64,000 bases of DNA from Diprion similis (taxonomy: Eukaryota; Arthropoda; Insecta; Hymenoptera; Diprionidae), in assembly GCF_021155765.1 (NCBI RefSeq), contig NC_060114.1, positions 16,563,501-16,627,500 on the forward strand, given 5' to 3'. The notes beneath the pieces were generated by a model that saw only the letters and a list, made by a program, of their open reading frames with translations, was not told the DNA's origin and ran no database searches. The position numbers and the translations under genes were made by a program. Positions within the stretch are counted from its first letter, which is position 1. Each line of letters begins with the position of its first letter. This document shows positions 1-16,077 of the stretch, one piece after another.

Positions 1-614
1 TCACGTTTCTCAACTACGACATCACCTTTCAATATAATCAGTGGATTAAAATTTTTACTACGTACACTGGATTATTGGTTCTAAAAATGACTGATTACTA
101 TATGTATAATCGTAAAAGTTAAGTTAAAGTAGAGTACAAAATATTACCAAAAAAAAAAAAAAAAAAAAAATTAAACTAAAATCCAAGACATCAAATTCTT
201 TCTACGTCTGGTCTGTACAAGACTTTTAATGTCACAAGTCCATAAAAGAGGTTTTCTCAGTGGAATCCGAAAATCTTTAAAAATCCTCTCGAAATTTTGA
301 ATTATACAATACAATAATTATATTATGCAGTAGAAAAATATAATAATATTATTATTATTATCATTATTATTAGCATATATAGTTTGTTTGCTTATTTGTT
401 TCAACATACATTATGCGTCACGACAGACCATGTATGGTAACGGTTATTATCATTATCGTCAATAATATTCGACGGAGGCGTATATATAATTTTTTTTTGT
501 CTTTCCTTTGTGAATTGAATCGCTCTGTTTCTCTCTTTCTCTCACGCTCCTTATGTCTACAACAATAATAATAATAATGATTGGCGATAAAAACCGATCT
601 CGAATAAACGTACG
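1..614. other. Noncoding flank, probable MIER1 3' UTR
   Basis: AT-rich sequence downstream of the MIER1 stop, with an A20-class run near 150-170 and ATT/AAT triplet runs near 345-372 and 563-580. No coding exon or RNA gene was recognised. How far the MIER1 transcript extends cannot be told from the sequence. Confidence 0.5.
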
Positions 615-3888
<3,274 letters not shown>

Positions 3889-5173
3889 CTGTAAAAGGTA
3901 TTCCAATATGTAACAAAATGGATCGTTCAGTTTTAAATAGACCCAAGTCAGAGGTAAACATTGATCGGAGCGACGAAGAGAGACTGTATTCATTTGTTTA
4001 TCTGCGATTGGTATTTCCTCTTTTTTCCTACTTACATAACAATTAGCTTCTCCTTAGCAAAAAACAGTAGAGAACCATACCACGAAGATGCCGCACAACG
4101 AGGGTCAGAACCTCCTGCGACAATTCGCGGCTCGCATTACAGGGGATGAGGACGGTTGTTGCTTGAATCTTTACATAACCTCTTTCATCGTTTAAATTAT
4201 ACGGAGATAACAAGGAGTCGGATCAATTTCAGACGCGGAACTCAACAGTTTTGTTTTGTCACTAATTTCCACCGGGTCGAATCGTCGAGAGACGCGCTTC
4301 GCGCGGTTTTAACCTCAAACTATGACAATATTAGTTCTCGGTTCACTTGGGACGCTATAATCTTTTCACTTGGATTAAAAACCGGTCGCGCATCACAAGG
4401 GGTATCAATCCACCTGGTAACCTTCTATATAAACTGATTTTAGTCACTAGTTTATTGTTTTATTTCACTCTTGCTATAGTTTGGAAACAATCTTTCAATT
4501 GTCTTTTCGCTCCACGGAGTGATCGAATAAATTATTTTAATTCTACTACGATCGCGACGCCTTGTATCACAAACCCGATAACAAATAGTAGATACGTGAC
4601 TCGATGCCTGTGCTTTGATATTTTTTTTTTTGTTGTTGCTAACACTGATCTCTGTTGCTACCAATCTCTAGATTCAATAGGTGGCGTGTATGGAACAAAC
4701 GGCAGTTGGTAAGCAAGAGACGATCGGTACATGGCAATCAGTATGGACAACCAGTGCTAACGGATCAAATGAGACACGTGCGCTTCAGTGCGAACTTCAG
4801 GTTGCCTGAATTTTCGTAAAAATTAATATTCACGTCGTGATGTATTGAGTAAAATCAGTTTATTTAAAACGTGTAACAATTTTTTGCCGCTGGTGAGACT
4901 TCTAGTGAGTGTTTATAAGGTTATCTGGATTATGTGGAATTATCCGTTGAACAGGGCATCAAGCCATCGTTAAGAGCCCGAGGAAGAGAATAATAACCGG
5001 TATCGTATTTTTTTCATAAACATTAAAATCGAATGTAGACCTGAATGATCTTCGTATTCGTGAAATGTAAAAAAACGGTATGGAATATCGATCACTCATC
5101 GATCAATTCGGTGATCAGATTTTTTCCATCTCGACGGCACTTGGCTAACCTGTTAACGGTTTGGCGGGTTCTG

Positions 5174-5181
5174 TGACGTCA
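5174..5181. promoter_or_regulatory. Perfect CRE palindrome (TGACGTCA)
   Basis: Exact 8-bp CREB/ATF consensus flanked by CpG-rich DNA, about 2.3 kb upstream of the sorting nexin start codon and 1.3 kb upstream of the first secure MIER1 exon. An 8-mer can occur by chance, but the position in the divergent upstream region fits a promoter element. Confidence 0.45.
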
Positions 5182-6847
5182 CACGTAACAACCATCGGCG
5201 ATAAGCGCTGCCGTTTGGTTCCGAGTCGTTGCTGATCGAATATTTTTCTCACTGCGAGTGATAACGTGTCATTGCCAGTTTATTCTGCAGCCGTTAATTG
5301 AAAAGATCGAGTAAACGTCGAGTTTAAAGAAATGAAAGTTTCCGAACGCAGAGACAGAAATTCGTGGAACGATGACCGCATGGTCTGCACGTGTTTGCAA
5401 CTAAAATCAGCATGTCTGATTTTATCGTTTAATATTCGTCAGTTCGGGCAACTGGCTGTCGTGGGTGTACGTAATTATCGTCGGATTTCTTCTCTTCAAG
5501 GTGTGTATCAAATCAGTGAATGCATATGGCTTCAAGATGATTCTCCAGCATTGAAAAAAGACGATCGCCATTTTTTTTTTCTACCTCGGGTTCGAATAAT
5601 TTATAGGTACTTTTTCAGCCGGTGTGTTTTTTCCATATCAAATTTTAGTCCGTCAAACGTGAAGTTGGCTTCGTTAAACAATATCGCAATCCTATTTGCA
5701 GTGATTCTTCTATGCTGGGGGACAAAATTCCAATCATCATTGATATTTTTACTCCCGCAGTCGGTATTTTACTTTTCACGTGTGCCCGGTTCGCGATTAA
5801 ATTCTGTTTCACATCGTCGGCGTGCATGTTACCATGTTGATCGAATAACCTATAGCAACGATCGGTGAACCGTCGCTTAGTAGATTCTTAAATCCTATTT
5901 ATTCGACTTTGAAACAATTATGTAAGTGTTATGTGATAAAGTGAATTCGTGAAAGTGGGTGAAAAATTAGAAGAATCCATCGGACTTCGCAACTTCCACG
6001 AGGTCAGCTAACGTTTCCACGGACAATCTGGCGATGGGTGAGTCTCGCATGTGATTCTTCTAATGTTTGTTCTAATATCCTAAAGCCTCCATTAAACCAC
6101 CCATCTCATATTTTACATTTTCAAGCAACCGAAATTTAGAGTTTTAAAATTTTCTTAAAGTAATCGTGCTCTATGCGCGTTGATTTCATGGATACTATAA
6201 AACTAAAACTGTCGACAATTAACAGCCGAATGTTGCTTGAGCAGTTTAGTAAAACAAGAGAGTGAAGCCTAACGGTTGATATTTTAGCGAATTTCATGGA
6301 ATGTTAATATTATGACTTATAGAGCAATAGGCCGAAAATTGTATAAACATAATATTAAAAACAAGTTGAGGGAGTTTGCCTGATTATTCAGGTTGCGTTC
6401 TATCTTTTCGCCGAAATTCTGTAATTAAAAGTACAGAAGCCGTCGTATTGAAGTTGGTAACGTTGTATTATCGATTCATGCTGAGGCAAAACCGTTATTT
6501 CAGGATTTTGGAATTGTCTGAAATTCAGTAAACCATACCAAAACAAAACACACTCACAATTCGAAATCTTACTTTCTCCAAAATCATAATAAAATTATGA
6601 AAATAATGATTTTTTCCCCAATGTTTCGTTACGATAATGGTACTAACTTCAACCTCGTCAGAAGCCGGAAACAGCTCGGACGACACGATTCCCGCAATTT
6701 TTTTTTCACTTTTTTTCAAACTAGCAAAAATTATTTGTCAAGTTTCATCGGGCTTTTTGCGCGTGGACTTGGTATAGCTTAATTCTGAGAATAACTCGAA
6801 TTTCTTTTGGGTTTCCCCGCGATGTGCGCTTTCTCGAAACGCTTTCA

Positions 6848-6928
6848 TAGTTCGTGGATGAAGAAAAGTTCACATAGTTCATGGTTGGACAAAAGTTTAC
6901 GTGGTTTATGACTGGACAAAAGCTTGCA
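6848..6928. repeat. 27-bp minisatellite, three copies
   Basis: Three adjacent imperfect 27-bp units at 6848-6874, 6875-6901 and 6902-6928. Each begins TAGTTC or TGGTTT and contains a GGATGAAGAAAAGTT or GGACAAAAG(T/C)TT core. No coding potential. Confidence 0.75.
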
Positions 6929-7470
6929 TATTCGAAATACTCGCGTGATTATTTACGCCCCAGTTAAAACAAGATTTTTCTTTTACGTGTGAGAGTGAAA
7001 TTGTCAATGCGATTGATTGAATAATTTGGCGTAAGACGAACAAGTAATATTATAACTGTCTAAGTATATTTTCACAAGTTAGACAACCGACCTCCGGCAC
7101 ATCAGCGCCACTCGGTGGAGGGAATTATTGGCACGTCTTGATATGTTTATATAGTTTCGGGTAGGCAAGCGTGCGTAATAATACACGTATCACGTATGCA
7201 TGTATGTAACGTACTTGTGTATATAGATGAGTGGGAGTAGTTATAGGTAAGTATACTTACCATCTGCGTGAAACAAGTTGATTACATACAAGTGAGTCGT
7301 GAGCCAACCAACTTCGCGACACGTTACGATGATCGAATTGTCATTAGATTAGATAGTCATGTTGGCAAAGTACGACTGATATAATCAGTCTGGCGAATGA
7401 AAAACGCCGCGAAAATATTTTATCAACTCGTTTCAACTGACGTTTAAGAGGTTCTGGTGACACTAGCAAC

Positions 7471-10395
7471 ATGGAGGGTCATCAGGTGAGTATTTGGAGT
7501 TGAAAAAAAAAAGACTAAAGAAGCAAAGAAAGTGAAATGAACACACATGCCACATAGTGCACTCTGTTCGTACTATGAATAACCAGATTAATCCTCTCCT
7601 CTATGACTCATTATGCTCATCTGTTCTTTTTTGTTTCTTAAAGAATGAAGAAAAGCATCTTTTGTTCTTTATTTTTCCTTCTTTTTCTAATACATTGTTA
7701 AGCTTGATAATTGTGGTTTGAACAACATTTAATAGAAAGCAACGACAGTAAAAATTTTCTACTCTTCGTCAGTCTTTCCTTCAATCCCCTTGTTTTAGAT
7801 TATTTTTTTTACGTATATCTATCGCTTCCGTCGTTGTTTCAGTTCTTATTTTCATACCATTTTAAAAATACAAATATTCAAATGTCGCTTTCCTTTATTT
7901 GTTAAATAATCGCGCTCAGGTACAAGCCCTGTATGACTTTACCGGAGAGCCAGGGACGGCCGAGCTCTCCATCAATGCTGGACAAATTTTAACCGTCATC
8001 AGAGATAACGTCGGAGATGGATGGTGCGAAGGCGTTAATCAGAGTGGAAAGTCGGGACTCTTTCCAGCTGCTTATGTTCAACTTGTCGATACCAATGCTC
8101 CCGCGCCTCCTATGACAGGTACAAAAGTGTACTCTACTCGCAAGAAATTGACTCGAATCGATTTCAAACTATTCTGTGTGATATTGGATGGAATGTTATA
8201 AGAAATTTGAAAAGATAGCGACCGACTGTTGTAAATTACTGTAATTGAACATGAATTATGATGTAAGATATCGATGAGACGTAGAATTCAAAGAATTGTG
8301 AATGAGGAAAATGACTATGCTTCCGTGCATAAAAATATCATTCCTGATAAATTCTCGACAGCTGTGTCATCGTGGTTTGTAATTTAATACCGGTCGTTAT
8401 CACGAAAGTATCATGCGGAGCAGCCCAGTTGGTGATTCTCTCTTTATCTATAATAGCCGCACTGAGAACTTGAACTAAATAACTATGACATTCGCATTAA
8501 CTAGGCGTCGTTCGTTAGGAATAAATATACAGAATACAAGTTCAATAGGAAATCGTAGCGTATGAAGACTTGGTACAAATTATTTCAGGCAGTACCACCT
8601 CGTCGCAACAAGGTACGGGAGATTATTGGGATGACGATTGGGACGATGATTCGGAAGCTGGTCACGATCCGCAAGCCTTTCCAAACCCTGTTAATCAACA
8701 ACAGCATCAGCCGCAACAGGCTGTACAACCTTCGTCGCAACCGGTATATCCGGATTATGCCGATTCAATCTCAACGCATGCGGTTCATTCCGTCATATCC
8801 GAAAGACCGATATCTAACGTTCCTAAAAAGAATACAAAATTTTCAACCCTCATAAAGTCGGGGGAAGACAGTTTTTTAATGGGAACAAAAATAGTCGTTG
8901 TACCTGATAACGAGAGAGTGTTTATAGATGAAAATGAAGAGGGACGATGTGTGTGGGTGCCGGCTATAGATACATACAATTGCGTCGTTACTTCGCCTAA
9001 GAAAGAGTCTAAGCTCAAGGGTCTCAAAAGCTTCATTGTTTACCAGTTGACACCGACGGTACGAAAGTTAATTTGTTCGATAAGAATGTATGGTGATATT
9101 TTCTCTCCAATATTATGAATTTGCTTTTGCTTGGTTGTAGAAAAAATTTCAGTATTAACGGCGAGTTGGACTTTGCACAAATTTAATCTGTTTATCTATT
9201 TGTTTTTACCACAACGTCACTCGAGTCACTTTTATTTTTCTTATAAAGAATTGTGTCGCGTTACAAAGCTCAATTCAAGTTACATTTACTTGCAATAATA
9301 GTGTGAGAAAATGAATTTTAGGCAAATCTGAAGGGAAAATAAACTTTCGTTTCGATTGCAGTTTAACAATATACAAGTGTCGAGGAGATACAAGCACTTC
9401 GACTGGTTACACGAAAGACTGGAAGAAAAATACTGCTTTATTCCAATACCGCCGTTGCCGGATAAACAAATATCAGGTCGTTACGAGGAACAGTTTATAG
9501 AGCATCGTAGAACTCAACTTCAAGAATTTGTCGATTACGTTTGTAGACATCCGGTTTTATGTCGCAGTCGAGTATGGGAACATTTTATGACTTGCACGGA
9601 CGAGAAACGATGGAAAGCTGGAAAACGGCAGGCAGAAAAAGACGAACTGTTGGGTGTGAATTACTTCAACGTACTTCAGTGTCCCGACACACCTTTGGAT
9701 CCGGTTAAAGTCGACATAGAGAATGACGCGTTTGCCAAATTTATCAACGGACTTGATCCGGTCGTTAAAAACTTTATGGCAATGGCTGTCGACCAATCAA
9801 AGAAACACCAGGTTTTGTATAAGAGAGAATTTCAGAAAATTGGCCAGTCTTTTATATCCTTAGGTTTTGCTCTTGACGCCGACGATAATAGTAGAGGGAT
9901 ACTGAATTCCGCTTTAAAAGTAACGGGAGATGCTTACAACGAGATTGGAAAATTGTACGAGGAACAGCCGAAATTTGACTGGGAACCGCTTGGCGATAAA
10001 TTTCATATTTATAGAGGAATAATTAGCAGTTTCCCTGACGTTATTAGCATACACAAGGTGAGTTAAGAGTTAAATTTTTCTTCCTCTTCTTCCTCATTTT
10101 GTGCATTCGAATTATGGTCATTTTTGATAACGTTATTACACAGAGCGCCGTGCAGAAGCGAAAGGATTCGGAGAGGCTAGTCAGCGAGCATAAAATGGAG
10201 CCGCAACAATTGCGAGAACTTTCGCATCGAACCGACGTAATAGCCAGGGCGCTAATGGCAGAGGAAACGCATTTTCAAAGAGAACGCGAAGTGCATATTA
10301 AACAGGCTATGAAAAATCATCTTACCGAGCAGATAGCTTTCTATAAAAAAATTGTCAACAAATTGCAGGAAGCGTTGAATGCTTACGACGGTTGA
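7471..10395 (+). CDS. SH3PX1: Sorting nexin of the SNX9/18/33 family (SH3-PX-BAR)
   Basis: Five coding exons, 7471-7485, 7920-8118, 8589-9058, 9362-10057 and 10144-10395, join in phase to 543 residues. This is complete and close to the usual length of the family. An SH3 domain lies at about residues 6-62 (ALYDF to [11 protein letters not shown]). A low-complexity linker follows with a [11 protein letters not shown] acidic Trp cluster of the type that binds clathrin/AP-2 machinery in SNX9, and Gln/Pro-rich sequence. The PX domain spans about 200-310 ([19 protein letters not shown], the phosphoinositide-binding RRYKHF motif), and a C-terminal BAR domain about 340-543 ends EALNAYDG. Family members bind PI(4,5)P2 and dynamin and bend membrane during endocytosis; in flies this protein acts with WASp/actin regulators. 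The start is a five-codon exon (MEGHQ) in good context. The introns hold no other gene. Confidence 0.96.
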
Positions 10396-11533
10396 AAATT
10401 AAGTTTCAAAAGCAAGAGGTACTAACGCTTATTTGGTACACATACGCAATAACATAACTCATTTCTCTCATACTTGTTGGAATTTTGTTTATTCGCTTTT
10501 TGTCGGACTCGTCAAAGTGGGGAAAAAATTTAATTTCGTCTTGTAAAATCGTCGAAAGAAAATATTAGCCGATGCTGATGAACTTTAAAAAATTCCGAGA
10601 CTTTTTCCTTCGTTACATTCAACGCTCGTTAGTCGAGTTACGATGCTGGAAAAGCATGCGAGAGAGAAAAAGGAAATAAGAAATAAAATACTTACCTTGT
10701 TATCACAGTATATCTATATATACATCACTTGCCGTTACATGAGTTATAACCGATCGTTGATCTGTAAATAATTAGCTAAATCTATCCTCGATGCCTGTAA
10801 TAGAAACTTCCCGACTGTAAATCGTACGATACTAACATCGGTTCTCGCGTAGTTTAGTATATTCACTTCTCTTCTTTACCCCGATTCGTCTAACTGCTAC
10901 AGGGGCCAAAATTTCATAGACAAACTTAACGTCATATATATGTATTTAACATTTTGACGACTAATATTTTGATACGATGAATTAATTGCATTTACGTCAA
11001 TGGCATTTATATCGAAATTTTGCTTTTCGGTGATTTTTTATACTTCTTCTTTCTCTGTTACTTCGAATGCATTCTTATTCACCTTTTGTTAAATTAACAT
11101 TTCTGATATAATTATTCATTGAATTCGAAAGGTGCTTAGACTTTGACGTTCAAATTTAATGAATCGTTTAATATATGAGATCTTTCGTGAATGTGTGTAT
11201 GTAGCGCGCGTGTGTTTTATACATCACAGCACGAGTGTTCTCATGTGCCTGCGTATATACATATACAAATATCTTTTACAGTTGAAATTTCGACAATTTA
11301 CAACACGAGGTCGGTACGATATTTATTTCAGTATCTCACGAGTAACTATTATTATTAATATTATTATTATCATTATTCTTATTGTATATTTTTCTCTTCA
11401 AACACCAAATCATAGACGGAAAATTCTAATCCTTACAAATAGATATACTTATCCGTATATTATATTTATATATTTATATTTGTAGGTACGAACATTTCAT
11501 CTGGAATATACATTACCTTGTGCATATTATTAG

Positions 11534-11537
<4 letters not shown>

Positions 11538-11587
<50 letters not shown>
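11538..11587. repeat. (ATT)n microsatellite
   Basis: About 16 uninterrupted ATT/TTA triplets followed by T-rich sequence, downstream of the sorting nexin gene. Confidence 0.9.
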
Positions 11588-11588
<1 letters not shown>

Positions 11589-13534
11589 GATTTTTGGTTT
11601 GTTTGTTTATTTTATTTTATTTTATTTTTTTATTTTTTTTTTTTTTTTCTCTCATGATTTTGAGAGATAGAAATTTGCTAAGAGTTTTTCCTATCGTAGG
11701 GACAAAAAGCGTATATTGAAAATTGATTTATACGTTACGCGTAATAAGTATTCCAGGCTTTAGTGAATAATTTTATTTTTTTTTATCCGCATTATTCACA
11801 CGGTCGATGAATCGAGTGGCTCTGAAGAAAAAATGATAAAAAAAATTGGCGCCAAAACGAAACATGGAAATTGTGATATGCGGCAATCGGAGCAGTTCAA
11901 GATCATACCATTAGTTGAAAATATTATAGTTTTTATTTATCGTAAACGCAGGATTTTCTAATCTTCTTTTATTTGAAAGAGAAAAAAAAAAAGAAAAAAA
12001 GAAGTTCATTTGAAATTGGCTAAATTTTCGACGGCGAAATTTATTGGGTTAAACTTAATGTTCGTGGCGATAATAAATAATTAGATGAATTGAAAAATTA
12101 TATCAAACAGATAATGTGTAAATTATGTATCGAAACACTGAAGTATATTGTATATGTATATAATATTTATAAACATCTGAAAACTTGAAAAAACACTATG
12201 TATAATTAATTTTATAAATTTGATGTCCTATGTCATTCAGATGAAGATTGTTCGATTGTGTTACGCGATCGAAGCGATCTTTAATAAACGTGTATTATAT
12301 ATTACAATTTGTATATTCGTTCAAACTTTTATCCTCGTTGAAGATTTTTGCCTGGATTTTTTTTTTTTTTTTTTCATCGCGCCCCGAATTCTTATTTTCC
12401 TCGCCTACACAATTCGCTTCGGCTGTTTGTGCAAAAATATTGGCGACAGCTCGTAGTCGGACGATGAAAAATTTTCTGTCAAAAATAGTTCACGGTCCGC
12501 CGCCATTACGACTCTTAGCAATCAGGCTGCTGATTTATTTCAAGGTGACTCGCTTGACAAACGGTTGAGACTGATCAAACGAGACGTTGTTTTCTCTTTT
12601 TTTCTTCTGCTTTTCTTTCTTATCGTTCTCCCTTATTTTCTCGCTGTTATCGCAAGGTTTAGATTCGTAATGTTATTGTAACGATGCATTTTTGAAAGAA
12701 CTATTTTCATCGCTACTTAGGAAACATCGGTGATTCGGTAAATCGTGATACGTCGTTACCCCAAACTCACGTTTTACCAAATTAAACTCATTAAAATATA
12801 TTCTAAAAGGCTTCAGAATGTGGTGGTTTGTTTTTTTACTTCAGTGTTTCATTAGGTCAGCATTGCTAACTTCAACATCATTACTTTTCCTATAAATCAA
12901 TGATATTTATTTATTTCCTTTAATGATATCTACTTATTTAATCATCGTCGTCGTCGTCATTATTATTATTATTACTATTATTATTTTTATTATTATTTAT
13001 GAAACAGTGTCCCGTAAACAACATCGGTATGCATATGCGACGTGAGTGTGTGTGTGTGTTTGCGTGTGTATAACGTGTACAATTAAATTGTTTATGGATA
13101 CATCGTTGAATTACAAATTTTTTTTATATATATATATATATATTAGGATAATTAAATTCAGGTATTTATATGTATGTACATATACATAAATGCATATAAA
13201 TATATATATATATATAGAGACATCGATTTATCTATACGTATACGTATGTACGTATGTATAGGTAACTCAATTCTTGAAGATTCGATAGATTATTATTATT
13301 ATAAAAATCGTTTGATAAAAGATTCTCTTCGCATCGGTTCGGCAATTGTAGTAGCAACGCTAGCAATAGTATTTAGCGGTAATAGTTCTGGATGGATAAA
13401 ATTTTTTAGCGAATAAGATTGGGGGGAGGGGGGGGGGGGGGTGAAAAATTAGAACGGCGGTATTGATGAAAGGATCAAAATATTGAATTTTCAAAGAAGT
13501 GAAAATTTATTTATAAATAGAGAATAGAGTTGTT

Positions 13535-13770
13535 GAAATTTAGAAAATTCAAGTATAGAAAATTGTAATATAATATAGAAAGTCGAAGTACAGAAAGGTG
13601 AAACGTAGAACGGCAGAATGTAGAGTCTGTGTAAACGGTTTTATATCATTGACAATCAGACAAATTCTGACAATTCTATACTTTGGGCATTCTATATTCT
13701 GATCTTTTTATTTTTTCACTTGTCGATATACTTTGGCTTGCCACATTTTTAAATTCTATAAATTAAGTTC
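13535..13770. repeat. Degenerate ~15-bp tandem units arranged as a foldback
   Basis: From about 13535 to 13630 a unit resembling AAGTATAGAAAATTG recurs five or six times with drift (AATATAGAAAGTCG, AAGTACAGAAAGGTG, AAACGTAGAACGGC, AGAATGTAGAG). From about 13665 to 13750 the same kind of unit appears in reverse complement (TTCTATACTTTGG, TTCTATATTCTG, GATATACTTTGG). The opposed arrays would fold on each other. No coding potential. Confidence 0.55.
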
Positions 13771-14588
13771 TCGCCGTTTAGTAAAATTCAATAAAAATGC
13801 TCCTTCCGTTTTTTCATCATTTTATATTTTTTTTTTATCCCCAACCATAAGATTTAATATTTGCAGTTACCTAGAGAGTGTGAAATAGATAGGGAGAAAG
13901 AGATTGAGAGAAAGAGAGAGAGAGACAGAGAGAGAAAAATTGAGATAGAGAGTTAGAACAAGATGGAGAGAGAAATAGCGAGAGAGAGAGAGAGAGAGAG
14001 AAAGAGAGATATAGAGATAGTGTGCGTGTTACGATATAATCTTTATCGTTACATAACAAGAACAGTTGATATTCTATACATCTACGTAAAAATATCTGCA
14101 TCCACTGTATAGTGGTAGGCTCTTACTATAACTGCGTGCGATGTACAGTTTGTATTGAATAGCAAAAAATCAAAATTGCAGACTTTCAATCAGCTGTACA
14201 ACTGCGCACTCACTATTTGCTTGTGTTTTTTTTTTTCGTTTTTTTTTTTTCATTTTCTTTAAATATATATATATGTATATATATTTTTATGTTATACTTG
14301 ATAACAATAATAATAATAAGAATTATGATTATTATTACTATTAATGTTATACGTATAATGAATTAATCTTTATATACATATTTATATGTATATAAATTAT
14401 TTTTAATATCTAGCAAGAATAGTGCGAACTTAAAAGTTGTCAAAACGAGTATGTAACGTATTCTTATACTTATTCTTATATATTCTTATACATATATATA
14501 TATATTCTTTTTTCTCCATCATTCCGTTATGAGAAACATTTTTACTTTGTCATTTATCTTTATTTATTCATTTATATATTCATTTTAG

Positions 14589-14589
<1 letters not shown>

Positions 14590-14623
<34 letters not shown>
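14590..14623. repeat. Poly-C tract (34 bases)
   Basis: Uninterrupted run of 34 C on the plus strand. Shorter C runs lie at 17426-17446 and 41293-41313 (21 each). Length in the assembly may be inaccurate. Confidence 0.95.
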
Positions 14624-14625
<2 letters not shown>

Positions 14626-14988
14626 GAGTCACTTCATTTGCGCGAACAGTTTAACAACATACTTTGAAAAAAATTCGAAAATAATTTTTAATATTTTTCT
14701 GTACACACACTTCGGTACGTATGTACAGGATCTTCCGTACCGATTTCATTCTGGTTTTACGTCGCATTTCGTGCTGTTTCAAATTTTCTAGTTCAATACT
14801 TTTTTTCCCCCCTTTTCTGCTTCTTACCGTTCTTTTCATTTGTTTTGTTTTTCTTTTTTTTTTATTTCTTTTTCTTTTTCTTCACCTCCGAGTACGTCGT
14901 CAGTCGTGCAATGGATAAAAAATAATAAATAAATATAGAAATGCAAAATAAAAATAGAAAAATCGTAGCCCCCTCCCCCCCTCACACT

Positions 14989-15020
<32 letters not shown>

Positions 15021-16053
15021 CAAAATGGAAATGAAAGAAAAAAAAGGAACAAAATTGACAATCCCCCATTTTAATTGCCACGGAATTTCCCATACATACA
15101 TACATAAGTGTACTCTCTATAAACTATTATATTCAAAATCTATAACGTCATCCAACTTATTAAATATAGTTATTCATTTATAATATATCAAATTCTTTTT
15201 TTGTTTTTTTCATCCGCATTTTCAACAATCATTCGTTATTTTTGTAAAATAACAAAAAAATAAAAATGACACCAGGTTAATATCGGGATAATCTTGGAAT
15301 TGATAATTAATAATCGTAGTAATGTTTCAGAGAATTTCAGAGAACTAAATTTTACTCGGAGACCAAACTTAAAGGGGCGTGGGGGACGTGGGTGAAATTT
15401 CGATGATGTCGATTTTTGTTTTTTGTTTTTCAAATCATTGAAAAAGATGCGATTTCAAAAATTCGTTCCAACAAAATCTGGATTACGTTAGTATGCGTTC
15501 TGAAAAAAAAATTCAATCTCCCGCGACGACAGTTCATGCGCAAGGAACTTTTGGCAAAAAAAACTAAAACTCGACATTATCAAAATTTCACTGTAGTCCC
15601 CCCTTCCTCCTTCCCTTAACAATGAACAAGAAGAGGAGTTCTTCGTATTATTTGAATTGAGAAATGTCGTTCGCATCGCACAATACGCAATGCCAGGTAT
15701 ACATAAATTATCTAGCAAGCGTAGCAGTATCGTTTTAAGAAGGAATACGCAGACAATATATACAGTAAGAATAACGTGAATAAAAACGTGAGCAAAACAA
15801 TGTCGAAAGTGAAATTTATAGCATTTTAATTTTCAACAAAAGAAGAACGATTACCAAGTAAAAATATGAAAGTCTGTGCTTTTCTGCCCAACTTCACAGA
15901 GTATTTGTATATATATTTAATATTAGATGTGTGTGCCTGTGTGTGTGTTTTCTTGCTTAATAGTTTGTGCGCAGGTTAAAGAATTATTTACTAATTATTA
16001 TTATTATACAGTAAACGTGTGGAGGCCTTAATGTGTGTCGCGTTGCGAATGAC

Positions 16054-16077
16054 GTTGATAAGTAACGACTTATCAAC
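16054..16077. repeat. Perfect short hairpin
   Basis: GTTGATAAGT, a four-base loop AACG, then ACTTATCAAC: a perfect 10-bp stem. It lies between convergent genes, probably in untranslated sequence. It is not followed by a T tract typical of a terminator, and no function is assigned. Confidence 0.7.

Larger units (their letters stand above)
3889..7470. promoter_or_regulatory. Head-to-head upstream region between MIER1 and the sorting nexin
   Basis: The two genes point away from each other across this stretch. It has CpG-containing blocks (about 4080-4320 and 5150-5300), a perfect CRE palindrome TGACGTCA at 5174-5181, a possible leader-exon donor GGTGAGT at 6037-6043 on the plus strand, and a three-copy 27-bp tandem repeat at 6848-6928. 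A 178-codon open frame at 5332-5868 has no recognisable family and looks like chance. That this is a shared promoter is inferred from orientation and the CRE; no transcription start is directly visible. Confidence 0.4.

Noticed and set aside
4092-4200. CG-rich block with a plus-strand ATG frame beginning MPHNEGQNLLRQFAARITG
   Set aside because: It looks better than its surroundings but has no recognised family, no clear donor or partner exon, and the minus-strand frames give no MIER1 start either.
5332-5868. 178-codon plus-strand open frame upstream of the sorting nexin
   Set aside because: No recognisable domain, low-complexity Phe-rich second half, and no supporting splice context; most likely chance in leader sequence.
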